The notes under the pieces are model-generated. The model was given only the letters and a program-made list of their open reading frames with translations, was not told the DNA's origin and ran no database searches. Shown in pieces: positions 51,941 through 60,649 of a stretch of 64,000 nt of DNA. The position numbers and the translations under genes are program-made. Origin of the DNA: an uncultured Marinobacterium sp. (GTDB lineage: Bacteria > Pseudomonadota > Gammaproteobacteria > Pseudomonadales > Balneatricaceae); contig CANMWJ010000002.1 of NCBI GenBank assembly GCA_947501565.1, positions 248,001-312,000 on the forward strand, read 5' to 3'. Positions within the stretch are counted from its first letter, which is position 1; each line of letters begins with the position of its first letter.

Positions 51941-52963
51941 ATGTCTGATAATCATTGGGACGAGCGCGAATCGCCAGAGAACCCTGGGACTCAGGCGTTA
52001 GACAAGGTGAAGAAAAACGCGGACGGCAAAGAGTGGCGTTTGCTGGAGCGTTTGGTCGACGGCTTGTACGTAGAGCAGCGTCGCGCGCGCAGGTGGGGGA
52101 TTGTATTTAAGTCTCTGACCTTTGTTTATCTGTTTGCACTGCTCGGTTTCGCTATCTTTGGCGGTTCCCTGAATTCAGAGGGTGATGAGCCAGAGCTGCA
52201 CACTGCTGTTATTGATATTCAGGGGCCGATTGCTGCGACGGAAGAGGCGAGCGCTGACAATATTATCTGGGCGTTGCGCAGGGCCTTTGAAGCAGAGCAG
52301 TCAAAAGCTGTGATCATGCGTATCAATAGTCCGGGCGGTAGTCCGGTTCAGTCTGGTTATATCTTCGATGAAGTGAAGCGTCTGCGAGCGCTCCATCCTG
52401 ATAAAAAAGCTTACGCGGTTATCACCGATATAGGTGCGTCTGGTGCTTATTATATCGCTGCAGCTGCGGATGAGGTGTACGGCGATAAAGCGAGTCTGGT
52501 TGGTTCTATCGGTGTCGTGGCCAGTGGCTTTGGTTTTGTAGATCTGATGGAAAAGCTTGGTGTTGAGCGTCGCCTTTACACTGCCGGTGATCACAAGGCG
52601 TTTCTTGATCCGTTCAGTCCGCGAGATGATCAAGAGTCGAAACTCTGGCAAAACGTGCTTGATACTACGCACCGACAGTTCATCGAACAGGTGCAGCGTG
52701 GTCGAGGCGAGCGTCTGAAACAGGATGAGTCTCTGTTTAGTGGGTTGGTTTGGACTGGCGAGCAAGCGGTCGAACTGGGTCTGTTGGATGGTCTGGCCAG
52801 CAGCAGCTACGTCGCGCGTGAGATTGTCGGCGTTGAAGAGATGGTAGATTACAGTGCCCAGCCTAAATTGTGGGAGCGACTGTTGGACCGCGTTAGCGTT
52901 ACCTTTGCTAAGACAATCAGTGCTGAGATGGGATTGAATGGCAGTCCTGTTCAGCTGCGCTAA
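51941..52963 (+). CDS. sppA: Signal peptide peptidase SppA (S49 family)
   Basis: 340 residues, the shorter SppA form. A cytoplasmic N-terminus, one membrane helix (FVYLFALLGFAIFGG, about 64-78), then a ClpP-like periplasmic protease domain. INSPGGSPVQSGYIFDEVKR (about 129-148) is the oxyanion region, DIGASGAYYIAAAADEVYGD (about 166-185) carries the catalytic serine, and the candidate general-base lysine is in AGDHKAFLDPFS. Degrades signal peptides and membrane-protein fragments. ATG 51941 has AAGG 8 bases upstream and is preferred over ATG 51935. Terminator downstream. Confidence 0.93.
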   Translation: MSDNHWDERESPENPGTQALDKVKKNADGKEWRLLERLVDGLYVEQRRARRWGIVFKSLTFVYLFALLGFAIFGGSLNSEGDEPELHTAVIDIQGPIAATEEASADNIIWALRRAFEAEQSKAVIMRINSPGGSPVQSGYIFDEVKRLRALHPDKKAYAVITDIGASGAYYIAAAADEVYGDKASLVGSIGVVASGFGFVDLMEKLGVERRLYTAGDHKAFLDPFSPRDDQESKLWQNVLDTTHRQFIEQVQRGRGERLKQDESLFSGLVWTGEQAVELGLLDGLASSSYVAREIVGVEEMVDYSAQPKLWERLLDRVSVTFAKTISAEMGLNGSPVQLR

Positions 52964-53011
52964 GGTCGGATGAGCTTGGTCTGATCAGCGGATATCACAT
53001 CAAAGTTAGAT

Positions 53012-53036
53012 AAAGGAGGCATCGGCCTCCTTTTCT
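53012..53036 (+). terminator. Intrinsic terminator after sppA
   Basis: AAAGGAGGC (53012-53020), loop ATCG, GCCTCCTTT (53025-53033), then TTC. Good hairpin with adjacent T-run. Confidence 0.85.
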
Positions 53037-53147
53037 ATTTATTACTAATTCCAAAAATGGAACCTTGCTTTCCAATCTGTCCAATTTTGATAAGAAGTGC
53101 CTCCCTTTATACTGGTTCTCAGTAAACAGAAAGCAGGGGGGGTAGCA

Positions 53148-53735
53148 ATGAATACAGCACCAGAAAACCGGGAGATCGCAGAACCGATTACGGTAGTAAT
53201 CTCACGTCGGGTTAAAAGTGGGCACGAGGATGCGTTCGAAGCGCTCAGTACTAAAATGACCGAGGCGGCGGCATCTTTTCCAGGTTATATGGGTACCAAT
53301 CTGTTTCGGCCGACGTCTGCGGCTGATCCGGAATATCGTATTATTTTCAAATTCCGTTCTCAGGAAGACCTGCAGCGCTGGCAACTGTCATCAGAGCGGG
53401 AGGCGGCGCTACAAGAGATTGAAGTCTTGCTGGATGCGCCGAGTAAAGTAGAGGTGATGCCGGGGCTGGTTACCTGGTTTTCACTGCCGGGTCAGAATCC
53501 GGTACAGCCGCCGCCTAAATATAAGATGACGATCGTAAGCTGGTTGGCGCTGTTTCCGACCGTCACACTTATCTTCTGGCTGTTCGGTCCGCTGCTTGAG
53601 CCAGTGCCTTTGGTGCTGAGAACCCTGATCGTTACGGCGGTGGTTATGCTTTTGATGAGCTACGTACTGATGCCCCGATTCACGCGGTGGTTTGCCTTTT
53701 GGCTCTTTCCGCGCGAAAAGCGAGACATCCGTTAG
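53148..53735 (+). CDS. Antibiotic-biosynthesis-monooxygenase (ABM) domain membrane protein
   Basis: 195 residues. An N-terminal ABM ferredoxin-like domain (about 14-100; VVISRRVKSGHEDAFEALST, PGYMGTNLFRPTSA, RIIFKFRSQEDLQRW). Two membrane helices follow (VSWLALFPTVTLIFWLFG and LIVTAVVMLLMSYVLMPR, about 126-180) and a basic tail. ABM-plus-membrane proteins are known but poorly characterised; monooxygenase activity is not implied. The ATG has GGGGGG 6 bases upstream. It sits between sppA and maf, where Pseudomonas has nothing, so it may be a local insertion. The stop abuts the convergent maf stop. Confidence 0.82.
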   Translation: MNTAPENREIAEPITVVISRRVKSGHEDAFEALSTKMTEAAASFPGYMGTNLFRPTSAADPEYRIIFKFRSQEDLQRWQLSSEREAALQEIEVLLDAPSKVEVMPGLVTWFSLPGQNPVQPPPKYKMTIVSWLALFPTVTLIFWLFGPLLEPVPLVLRTLIVTAVVMLLMSYVLMPRFTRWFAFWLFPREKRDIR

Positions 53736-54314
53736 TCAGATCACTGTAATCTCTTCATTCTCAAGCATGCGAATCAGGCGGATAAGCGGCAGTCCGATCA
53801 GTGTATTAGGATCTTCGCCCTCAAGGCGTTCAAAAAGCGCGATGCCAAGTCCCTCAGATTTGAAGCTCCCAGCGCAGTTGAGCGGTGATTCAGCGGCGAC
53901 GTAATTTCTGATCATGGAATCGCTCAGCTCGCGAAAGTGAACATGAAAAGGTACGACTTCGCTCTGGGTGTTGCCATTCTGGCTGTTGAGGAGTGTAAGG
54001 CCGGTATAAAATGTGATTTTGTTACCGGATGCTGCGCGTAGCTGTTCAAACGCTTTTTCTGGTGTGTGGGGTTTGCCGACAATCTTTCCATCAATTACAG
54101 CTACCTGATCTGAACCGATGATCAGTGCGTCGGGATATCGCTCTGCTACTGCCTGGGCTTTATTTACTGACAAGCGTTCAACAAGTGCTTGAGGTCGCTC
54201 GTTAGCTAGTGGGGTTTCATCAATATCAGGTGATGAGTGTGAATATTGCAAATTTAGCTTATCAAGCAGTTCACGCCTGAAGGGTGAGCTTGATGCCAGT
54301 ACGAGAGTCTGCAT
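53736..54314 (-). CDS. yceF: Maf-family nucleoside triphosphate pyrophosphatase YceF
   Basis: 192 residues. Hydrolyses non-canonical nucleotides; the E. coli homologue prefers 7-methyl-GTP. Motifs [17 protein letters not shown] (5-21, substrate loop), [12 protein letters not shown] (about 30-41), [18 protein letters not shown] (about 65-82) and [20 protein letters not shown] near the C-terminus. The order maf, then divergent yceD-rpmF-plsX, is conserved in gammaproteobacteria. Opposite strand to the rest of the block. Confidence 0.92.
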   Translation of the reverse strand: MQTLVLASSSPFRRELLDKLNLQYSHSSPDIDETPLANERPQALVERLSVNKAQAVAERYPDALIIGSDQVAVIDGKIVGKPHTPEKAFEQLRAASGNKITFYTGLTLLNSQNGNTQSEVVPFHVHFRELSDSMIRNYVAAESPLNCAGSFKSEGLGIALFERLEGEDPNTLIGLPLIRLIRMLENEEITVI

Positions 54315-54399
54315 AGGGTGAGTTGGGCCTTTCTGGATAAGATATTGAATCGGATTAGAATATTAGCGGTTTTATCCTACATTTAAAGCACTTAAGGCT

Positions 54400-54428
54400 T
54401 TGACAGACGGACATTTGGTCCCTAGAAT
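54400..54428 (+). promoter_or_regulatory. Near-consensus sigma-70 promoter for yceD-rpmF-plsX
   Basis: TTGACA (54400-54405), exactly 17 bp spacer, TAGAAT (54423-54428). The yceD ATG begins at 54438, about 10 bp after the -10 box, so initiation near 54434-54438 would give a leaderless or almost leaderless mRNA. No ribosome site is visible before the ATG, which fits. Confidence 0.75.
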
Positions 54429-54437
54429 TGCGCGCTT

Positions 54438-54959
54438 ATGTCGTACAGACCATTACCAAAAAAAGTTGACCCGCGTAAGCTTGCTGAGCGGGGAGTGCGG
54501 ATTGAAGGTTTAATCACGCCGAGTGAACTGCCTAGACTGGCCTCTCTTCTGGTTAATGAAGAGGGTAGTCTGAAGGTTGAGTTGGACTTCGGTGTTGATG
54601 AACAGCGATTCCGCACCGTTACAGGCAGTGCAGAAGGTCATGTATATATGACCTGCCAGCGTTGTCTCGAACCGGTGGAAGTCGCAGCAGAAGCACACTT
54701 CAACCTGGCGGTAACCCTGACCGAGGAACAGGTCAAACAGTTACCGCGTATCTACGATCCTCTTTTATTAGAGGAGGAAGAGGTGGAGTTGCGGAGCATG
54801 ATAGAAGAGGAGCTGATATTAAGCTTACCTCCGTTTGCTTATCATGATGACTGCAGTGTTCAGACTTCATTTGGTGAAGAAGAGACGGCGCAAGACACCG
54901 ATAAACCGAACCCATTTAGTGTATTGGCCCAATTAAAGGCCGATAAGAATTCGAACTAG
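54438..54959 (+). CDS. yceD: YceD (DUF177), 23S rRNA accumulation protein
   Basis: 173 residues. Family layout with a conserved cysteine pair: VYMTCQRCLEPVEVAAEAHF (about 70-89), then IYDPLLLEEEEVELRSMIEE (about 104-123) and LILSLPPFAYHDDC with acidic stretches. YceD helps 23S rRNA levels and is encoded upstream of rpmF in most bacteria. The start lies within about 10 bp of the promoter -10 box and lacks a ribosome site. Followed 13 bp later by rpmF. Confidence 0.92.
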   Translation: MSYRPLPKKVDPRKLAERGVRIEGLITPSELPRLASLLVNEEGSLKVELDFGVDEQRFRTVTGSAEGHVYMTCQRCLEPVEVAAEAHFNLAVTLTEEQVKQLPRIYDPLLLEEEEVELRSMIEEELILSLPPFAYHDDCSVQTSFGEEETAQDTDKPNPFSVLAQLKADKNSN

Positions 54960-54972
54960 GAGCTATTGAATC

Positions 54973-55155
54973 ATGGCAGTTCAGAAGAGCAAAAAGTCCC
55001 GTTCCATGCGCGGTATGCGTCGTTCCCACGATGCTCTGAGCGGACCAACTCTGTCTGTTGACGCGACTACTGGTGAAACTCACCGTCGTCACCACGTATC
55101 CGCAGACGGTTTCTACCGTGGTCAGCAGGTAGTTAACAAGCAGGGCGACGAATAA
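54973..55155 (+). CDS. rpmF: 50S ribosomal protein L32
   Basis: 60 residues. [20 protein letters not shown] at the start and [18 protein letters not shown] near the end are the L32 signature. It lacks the zinc-binding CxxC seen in some L32 proteins (the C-minus form). Ribosome site AGGAGC before the ATG. Lies in the classical yceD-rpmF-plsX order, 2 bp before plsX. Confidence 0.97.
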   Translation: MAVQKSKKSRSMRGMRRSHDALSGPTLSVDATTGETHRRHHVSADGFYRGQQVVNKQGDE

Positions 55156-55157
55156 GC

Positions 55158-56174
55158 TTGTCAGACTACTTCACCATTGCAGTTGATGCGATGGGCGGGG
55201 ACTTCGGTCCCCGCGTCACTGTTCCTGCCAGTATCAGTGCGTTAGCGCACAATCCCCACCTGACCATCAACCTTGTTGGTCACCAGAACGAAATCTCTCC
55301 TTATATCCGTAAGCTCAACTCCGACGTTGCGAACCGTCTTGAGATTATTCACGCCGATACATTTATTGGTATGGATGAAAAACCGTCGATGGCATTGCGT
55401 CACGGTAAAGGTTCCTCTATGCGTATTGCGCTGGAGCGTGTGGCGGCGGGTCAGTGCGATGCCTGTGTCAGTGCTGGGAATACCGGAGCACTGATGGTCC
55501 TGGGCCGTTCTGTGTTGAAAACGCTTCCGGGTATCGACCGTCCAGCTATTATCTCTGCTGTCCCGACAACGCGGGGCGATTCCTATATGTTGGATTTGGG
55601 CGCTAACGTCAGTTGCAGTGCTGAGCATCTGTTGCAGTTTGCGATTATGGGGTCGGTGATGGCGCAGGCGGTGGATCAGATACCGGAGCCGAAAGTCGGC
55701 TTGCTCAACGTGGGGCAGGAAGAGATTAAAGGTAATGAGCAGGTTAAACTTGCATCGCGTTTAATCTCTGAACACGGTGAACTCAACTACATCGGCTATG
55801 TCGAAGGTGACGATATTTTCACCGGGCGTGCGGATGTGGTCGTCTGTGATGGGTTTGTTGGCAATATCGCGCTGAAAGGTAGCGAGGGGTTGGCAAACCT
55901 GATCAGGCATAAAGTGCGTACCAGCTTTAATCGAGGGATCTATCGTCGTTTTTTGGGGTTGTTGGCCAAGCCGGTTCTGGCTGAGCTGAATCGCCAGATG
56001 GATCCAAATCGTCGAAATGGTGCAAGTCTGCTGGGGCTTCAGGGTATCGTTGTAAAAAGCCACGGCAGTGCGGATAAAAAGTGCTTTGGTTATGCGCTCG
56101 AGAGGGCGATTGCCGAGGTAGAAATGGATCTCCCGAGTCGCATCAGTTGTCATATAGAGCGGCAGTTAAGCTGA
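55158..56174 (+). CDS. plsX: Phosphate acyltransferase PlsX
   Basis: 338 residues. Makes acyl-phosphate from acyl-ACP for phospholipid synthesis. TIAVDAMGGDFGPRVTVPAS (about 6-25), MDEKPSMALRHGKGSSMRIA (about 74), CVSAGNTGALMVLGRSVL (about 102-119), PTTRGDSYMLDLGAN and VGLLNVGQEEIKGNEQVKLA are diagnostic. The start is a TTG at 55158, 2 bp after the rpmF stop. A 100-bp gap precedes fabD. Confidence 0.96.
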   Translation: MSDYFTIAVDAMGGDFGPRVTVPASISALAHNPHLTINLVGHQNEISPYIRKLNSDVANRLEIIHADTFIGMDEKPSMALRHGKGSSMRIALERVAAGQCDACVSAGNTGALMVLGRSVLKTLPGIDRPAIISAVPTTRGDSYMLDLGANVSCSAEHLLQFAIMGSVMAQAVDQIPEPKVGLLNVGQEEIKGNEQVKLASRLISEHGELNYIGYVEGDDIFTGRADVVVCDGFVGNIALKGSEGLANLIRHKVRTSFNRGIYRRFLGLLAKPVLAELNRQMDPNRRNGASLLGLQGIVVKSHGSADKKCFGYALERAIAEVEMDLPSRISCHIERQLS

Positions 56175-56274
56175 TGCCAGGTCACGCGGTTTTAATTAAC
56201 TGCGAATACTGTACACTACGGGCAGATTAGACCTTTTTATTAGGTTAAGGATTAGTGGAGTTAAAGAGGAAACC

Positions 56275-57207
56275 ATGTCTCAATCTCTAGCATTTGTTTT
56301 CCCCGGACAGGGTTCCCAGCAGGTTGGTATGCTGGCGGAGTTGGCGGAGTCCAATCCGATTATCGAAGCAACTTTTGCAGAAGCATCTGAGGTTCTGGGT
56401 TATGACCTTTGGGCGCTGGTGCAGAACGGTCCGGCAGAAGACCTGAACCAGACAGATAAAACCCAGCCAGCGCTGCTGACTGCAGGTGTTGCACTGTGGC
56501 GCATGTGGCAGGAGAAAGGTGGTGAAGCGCCATCTATCATGGCGGGTCACAGCCTGGGTGAATACACTGCGTTGGTTTGTGCAGGTGCGATTGAATTTGC
56601 TGATGGTGTAAACCTGGTTAAGCTGCGTGGCGAATTTATGCAGCAGGCAGTTCCAGCAGGTACTGGCGCTATGGCAGCAATTCTGGGTCTGGCTGACGAT
56701 GCAATCGAGGCAGCGTGCGAATCTGCAGCTGAAGGTGCGGTCGTTTCTCCGGTGAACTACAACTGCCCGGGCCAGATCGTTATTGCTGGTGAGAAAGAAG
56801 CGGTTGAGCGTGCAATTGTTGCGTGTAAAGAAGCAGGCGCTAAGCGTGCTGTTCCTCTGCCGGTAAGTGTTCCTTCCCATTGTGCACTGATGAAGCCTGC
56901 AGCTGAGAAGATGGCTGGCGAGCTGGCTAAGATCGACGTTAAGCTGCCCGCTATCCCTGTGATGCAGAACGTCTCCGCCAGTGTGCCTGCAAACGTAGAA
57001 GAGCTGAAAGACAATCTGCTGGCACAGCTTTACAGCCCGGTGCTCTGGACTAAGAGTGTTCAGGCGATGGTAGAGCAGGGTGTGGAATCCACCGTTGAGT
57101 GTGGTCCAGGTAAAGTGCTGTCCGGCCTGAATAAGAAAGTACACAAGCCGCTCGCAGTAGCAGCTATTAACGAACCTGCAGGCCTGGACAAGGCCCTCGG
57201 TCAGTAA
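56275..57207 (+). CDS. fabD: Malonyl-CoA:ACP transacylase FabD
   Basis: 310 residues. Transfers malonyl from CoA to ACP to start fatty-acid elongation. FVFPGQGSQQVGMLAELAES at the start, the catalytic serine in GHSLGEYTALVCAGAIEF (about 92), the substrate arginine in VKLRGEFMQQAVP (about 117) and the histidine in SVPSHCALMKPAAEKM (about 201). Ribosome site AGAGGAAACC. Followed 23 bp later by fabG. Confidence 0.97.
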   Translation: MSQSLAFVFPGQGSQQVGMLAELAESNPIIEATFAEASEVLGYDLWALVQNGPAEDLNQTDKTQPALLTAGVALWRMWQEKGGEAPSIMAGHSLGEYTALVCAGAIEFADGVNLVKLRGEFMQQAVPAGTGAMAAILGLADDAIEAACESAAEGAVVSPVNYNCPGQIVIAGEKEAVERAIVACKEAGAKRAVPLPVSVPSHCALMKPAAEKMAGELAKIDVKLPAIPVMQNVSASVPANVEELKDNLLAQLYSPVLWTKSVQAMVEQGVESTVECGPGKVLSGLNKKVHKPLAVAAINEPAGLDKALGQ

Positions 57208-57230
57208 ATTCCGGAGCAAGGAACTTAGTA

Positions 57231-57974
57231 ATGAGCATTGAAGGTAAAGTTGCGCTGGTAACCGGCGCTACCCGAGGTATTGGTAAGGCGATCGCTAAGG
57301 AGTTGGGTCGTCAGGGTGCAGTTGTCGTAGGTACTGCAACCAGCGATAACGGTGCTGCAACTATCTCCGAATACCTGGCAGAAGAGGGTATTAAAGGTAC
57401 CGGTCTGGTACTGGACGTTGCTTCCGCTGAATCTGTTGAAGCGGTTCTGAAGACCGTGCAAGGCGATTTTGGCGCTATCGAGATCCTGGTAAACAACGCT
57501 GGTATCACCCGCGATAACATCATGATGCGTATGAAGGAAGATGAGTGGGATGCGGTGATGAACACCAACCTGAACTCTGTTTTCCGTCTGGTTAAAGGTT
57601 GCTTGCGTGGCATGACTAAGGCACGTTGGGGCCGTATCATCAGCGTCAGCTCTGTTGTTGCATCTATGGGTAACGCAGGTCAGGCAAACTATGCTGCTGC
57701 TAAATCCGGTATGGAAGGTTTTACCCGTGCGCTGGCGCGTGAGGTAGGCTCCCGTAATATCGCAGTGAACTGCGTTGCTCCTGGCTTTATCGATACCGAT
57801 ATGACCAGCGGCCTGGCTGATGAGCACAAAGAAAAACTGCAGTCCCAGATTCCGATGAATCGTCTGGGTCAGCCGGAAGAGATCGCGGCGGTTGTAGGCT
57901 TCCTGGCAAGCCAGGGTGGTGGTTACGTGACCGGTGAAACGATCCACGTCAACGGCGGCATGTATATGGGCTGA
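57231..57974 (+). CDS. fabG: 3-oxoacyl-ACP reductase FabG
   Basis: 247 residues, SDR family. NADPH-dependent reduction of beta-ketoacyl-ACP. VALVTGATRGIGKAIAKELG (about 6-25), NNAGITRDNIMMRMKEDEWD (about 86), catalytic serine in RIISVSSVVASMGNAGQANY (about 138), YAAAKSGMEGFTRALAREVG (tyrosine and lysine, 151/155) and the C-terminal GETIHVNGGMYM. AAGGAACTT lies before the ATG. A 167-bp gap with promoter and hairpin precedes acpP. Confidence 0.97.
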   Translation: MSIEGKVALVTGATRGIGKAIAKELGRQGAVVVGTATSDNGAATISEYLAEEGIKGTGLVLDVASAESVEAVLKTVQGDFGAIEILVNNAGITRDNIMMRMKEDEWDAVMNTNLNSVFRLVKGCLRGMTKARWGRIISVSSVVASMGNAGQANYAAAKSGMEGFTRALAREVGSRNIAVNCVAPGFIDTDMTSGLADEHKEKLQSQIPMNRLGQPEEIAAVVGFLASQGGGYVTGETIHVNGGMYMG

Positions 57975-57991
57975 TTAGGCACAACTAGTCA

Positions 57992-58019
57992 TTGTTTTTT
58001 TTCGCTAATTGTTGATAAT
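57992..58019 (+). promoter_or_regulatory. Candidate acpP promoter
   Basis: TTGTTT (57992-57997), 16-bp spacer, GATAAT (58014-58019). It would give a leader of roughly 115 bases that includes the hairpin at 58049-58076. acpP commonly has its own strong promoter because ACP is abundant. Moderate support. Confidence 0.45.
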
Positions 58020-58048
58020 GTGCCGTCAGCTAACAAGTAAAAATTACC

Positions 58049-58076
58049 GCTGACATGCTGCTTGAAGTATGTCAGC
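58049..58076 (+). repeat. Hairpin in the acpP leader
   Basis: GCTGACAT (58049-58056) and ATGTCAGC (58069-58076) are perfect complements with a 12-base loop. The following bases (ATTCTT) are too poor in T for a clear terminator. It may stabilise the acpP mRNA or partly separate fabG from acpP. Confidence 0.45.
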
Positions 58077-58141
58077 ATTCTTAAGTATTCCGAGTCACAT
58101 CTGTGTAGGTGTGATGTGTTGATAAGAAGATAGGAAGAGTT

Positions 58142-58372
58142 ATGAGCATTGAAGAGCGCGTAAAGAAAATCATCGCTGAACAGCTGGGTGTTAAAGAAGA
58201 AGAAGTTGTAAACTCTGCATCTTTCGTAGAAGATCTGGGTGCTGACTCTCTGGACACTGTTGAGCTGGTGATGGCTCTGGAAGAGGAATTCGAAACCGAA
58301 ATCCCTGACGAAGAAGCTGAAAAAATCACTACCGTTCAGCTGGCAATCGATTACGTTAACGCTAACCAGTAA
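58142..58372 (+). CDS. acpP: Acyl carrier protein
   Basis: 76 residues, acidic. [20 protein letters not shown] at the start and the phosphopantetheine serine in [20 protein letters not shown] (about 37) are classic. Carries growing acyl chains. Ribosome site GGAAGAGTT. Terminator right after, so it is expressed as a separate or strongly ended unit. Confidence 0.98.
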   Translation: MSIEERVKKIIAEQLGVKEEEVVNSASFVEDLGADSLDTVELVMALEEEFETEIPDEEAEKITTVQLAIDYVNANQ

Positions 58373-58395
58373 TCGATCTCAGTCTCGAATACCCG

Positions 58396-58436
58396 AAAAG
58401 CCGCATCTATCGTTGCATAGTGCGGCTTTTCTTTTA
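58396..58436 (+). terminator. Terminator after acpP
   Basis: AAAAGCCGCA (58396-58405) pairs with TGCGGCTTTT (58421-58430), followed by CTTTT. Strong stem with T-run, 24 bp after the stop. Confidence 0.9.
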
Positions 58437-58466
58437 TCTGAAGGTTTGTAGCGTGGGAGGATCATG

Positions 58467-59705
58467 ATGTCACGCAGGCGAGTGGTGGTTACCGGATTGG
58501 GGATGTTGACCCCGGTGGGTAACACAGTCCAGGAAACCTGGGAAAACATCTTGGCAGGTAAAAGCGGCGCAGCCAATATTGAGCATTTTGATGCTTCCGG
58601 CTTTGCGACGCAGTTCTCGGCATCTGTAAAAGAGTTTGATGTCAGTGAATATATGAGCGCGAAGGAAGCGCGCAAGATGGATCTGTTCATTCAGTACGGT
58701 ATGGCGGCTGCAATACAGGCGGTTAATGATGCCAAGCTGGAGGTTACAGAACAGAACGCACCTCGTATCGGCTGCGCAATCGGGTCTGGCATTGGCGGTT
58801 TGCCAATGATTGAAAAAAACTGCGAGCTGCTTGGAAAAAGCGGGCCGCGGCGAATCTCTCCTTTCTTTGTTCCGGGCAGTATCATCAATATGATCGCCGG
58901 GAACCTGGCGATTAAGTACGGCTTTAAGGGCCCGAATATCGCAATTACAACAGCGTGTACGACCGGTACCCATAATATCGGTCAGGCGATGCGTATGATT
59001 CAGTACGGCGATGCCGATGTTATGCTGGCAGGCGGTTCTGAAATGGCAACCACGCCTCTGGGTATTGGCGGTTTCTCTGCAGCGCGCGCACTTTCCACCC
59101 GTAACGACGATCCACAAGCGGCTAGCCGCCCTTGGGACCGGGACCGCGATGGCTTTGTGCTGGGTGATGGTGCTGGCATTCTGGTGCTGGAAGAGTATGA
59201 ACACGCGAAAGCACGTGGCGCGGATATCTACTGTGAGCTGGCCGGATTTGGCATGAGCGACGACGCGTTCCATATGACGGCACCGCCGGAAACCGGTGAA
59301 GGTGCTGCGTTGTCCATGCAGAATGCAATACAGGATGCACAGCTTAACGGTGAAGATGTGCAGTATATCAATGCGCATGGTACCTCCACACCAGCGGGTG
59401 ATATCGCGGAGTCGAATGCAGCGAAACGCGTATTGGGCTCGGCGGCTAGCGATGTACGCATGAGCTCCACCAAGTCGATGATTGGGCATTTGCTGGGTGC
59501 AGCAGGCGCAGTAGAAGCGATCTTCTGTACGCTGGCGCTGCGTGACCAGGTTGCACCACCAACCATCAACCTGGATAACCCATCAGAGGGTTGTGATCTG
59601 AATTACGTGGCTCATCAGCCTCAGGAAGCAGCTATAGGTGCTGCTTTGTCAAACTCATTCGGATTTGGCGGCACCAACGGCACCCTGGTGTTCAAAACTC
59701 TTTGA
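58467..59705 (+). CDS. fabF: 3-oxoacyl-ACP synthase II FabF
   Basis: 412 residues. Condenses malonyl-ACP with acyl-[23 protein letters not shown] at the start, the catalytic cysteine in [17 protein letters not shown] (about 164). Histidines are in [13 protein letters not shown] (about 304) and [20 protein letters not shown] (about 341), and the C-terminal [14 protein letters not shown] loop is present. ATG 58467 has GGGAGG 6 bases upstream; ATG 58464 is only 3 bases away. Ends in a terminator. Confidence 0.96.
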   Translation: MSRRRVVVTGLGMLTPVGNTVQETWENILAGKSGAANIEHFDASGFATQFSASVKEFDVSEYMSAKEARKMDLFIQYGMAAAIQAVNDAKLEVTEQNAPRIGCAIGSGIGGLPMIEKNCELLGKSGPRRISPFFVPGSIINMIAGNLAIKYGFKGPNIAITTACTTGTHNIGQAMRMIQYGDADVMLAGGSEMATTPLGIGGFSAARALSTRNDDPQAASRPWDRDRDGFVLGDGAGILVLEEYEHAKARGADIYCELAGFGMSDDAFHMTAPPETGEGAALSMQNAIQDAQLNGEDVQYINAHGTSTPAGDIAESNAAKRVLGSAASDVRMSSTKSMIGHLLGAAGAVEAIFCTLALRDQVAPPTINLDNPSEGCDLNYVAHQPQEAAIGAALSNSFGFGGTNGTLVFKTL

Positions 59706-59719
59706 TCCATTCCTGTATC

Positions 59720-59747
59720 ACAGGGAGCCTATATGCTCCCTGTTTTT
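59720..59747 (+). terminator. Terminator after fabF
   Basis: ACAGGGAGC (59720-59728) pairs with GCTCCCTGT (59735-59743), then TTTT. It separates fabF from pabC, so pabC-mltG-tmk-holB probably start from a promoter in 59748-59830. Confidence 0.9.
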
Positions 59748-59830
59748 ACTCCGCGCTTAGTAAAGACTTTCCATTTAATTCAGTAGGTTAAGATGGTAAC
59801 TTGGACATGAATAGAGGTTCAGGTGCAGCT

Positions 59831-60649
59831 ATGAGTGTGACGTGCTGGGTAAATGGTTTAGTGCAGAGTGCGGTGGATGTTCGTGATCGGGGGCTTGCCT
59901 ACGGTGACGGACTGTTCGAAACCATCAAAGTATTAGACGGCCGCGCGCTTTTATTAGATCGCCATATCTTGCGTATGCGCGAAGGTGCGCATCGTCTGGC
60001 CTTACCTGATGATGCAATCGATCTGTTGCTTGATGAGCTGGACGTGATCGTCTTGCCTGATGCGGGCGTACTGAAGCTTGTTGTTACACGGGGTGCAGGT
60101 GGTCGGGGATACGCAATATCTGAAGACCTTCAGCCCCGGCGTATCATAATGTTGTCGGCACTGCCTGATTTTGGGGCAGCTGCCGAACAAGGTATTAAAA
60201 GCCGTATCTGTGACCTGCGCTTAGGTTTGAATCCTGCTTTGGCAGGCATTAAACACCTTAACCGCCTGGAACAGGTGATGGCCCGCAACGAATGGAGTGA
60301 TCCCGCAATTCGTGAAGGCATTGTGCTGGATTATGAGGGTTACGTCGCGGAAGGCACTATGAGTAACGTTTTCTGGGTGAAAGACGGTGCGCTTTACACG
60401 CCAGAGCTGTCTCGTTGCGGAGTCAGGGGGATCGCACGTAACTTGTTGCTGGAGCGGTTAGCAGAGCAGACTATCCCTGTTTTCGAAGGTAACTATACGC
60501 CTGATCAGTTGTTTACTGCTGATGAGGTGTTTGTGAGTAACAGCCTTATCGACGTGTGGCCTGTTACCCAACTTGGTACCCATCTATTTGAAGTTGGTCC
60601 GGTGACTCGCCTGGCCCAAGAGCTGCTTGAACAGGAGTATAAAGTTTGA
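59831..60649 (+). CDS. pabC: Aminodeoxychorismate lyase PabC
   Basis: 272 residues, fold-type IV PLP enzyme. Converts 4-amino-4-deoxychorismate to 4-aminobenzoate for folate. CWVNGLVQSAVDVRDRGLAY (about 5-24), GDGLFETIKV, the PLP lysine in LAGIKHLNRLEQVMAR (about 140), EGTMSNVFWV and the substrate loop CGVRGIARNLLLE are all present. ATG 59831 follows AGGTGCAGCT. The stop overlaps the mltG TTG start by 4 bp, so they are translationally coupled. Confidence 0.93.
   Translation: MSVTCWVNGLVQSAVDVRDRGLAYGDGLFETIKVLDGRALLLDRHILRMREGAHRLALPDDAIDLLLDELDVIVLPDAGVLKLVVTRGAGGRGYAISEDLQPRRIIMLSALPDFGAAAEQGIKSRICDLRLGLNPALAGIKHLNRLEQVMARNEWSDPAIREGIVLDYEGYVAEGTMSNVFWVKDGALYTPELSRCGVRGIARNLLLERLAEQTIPVFEGNYTPDQLFTADEVFVSNSLIDVWPVTQLGTHLFEVGPVTRLAQELLEQEYKV

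Noticed and set aside
56287-57219. A 310-residue minus-strand frame opposite fabD
   Set aside because: Antisense shadow rich in His, Cys and Arg; fabD motifs are clear on the other strand.
58470-59489. A 339-residue minus-strand frame opposite fabF
   Set aside because: Antisense shadow of fabF with no domain; fabF catalytic residues are all present.
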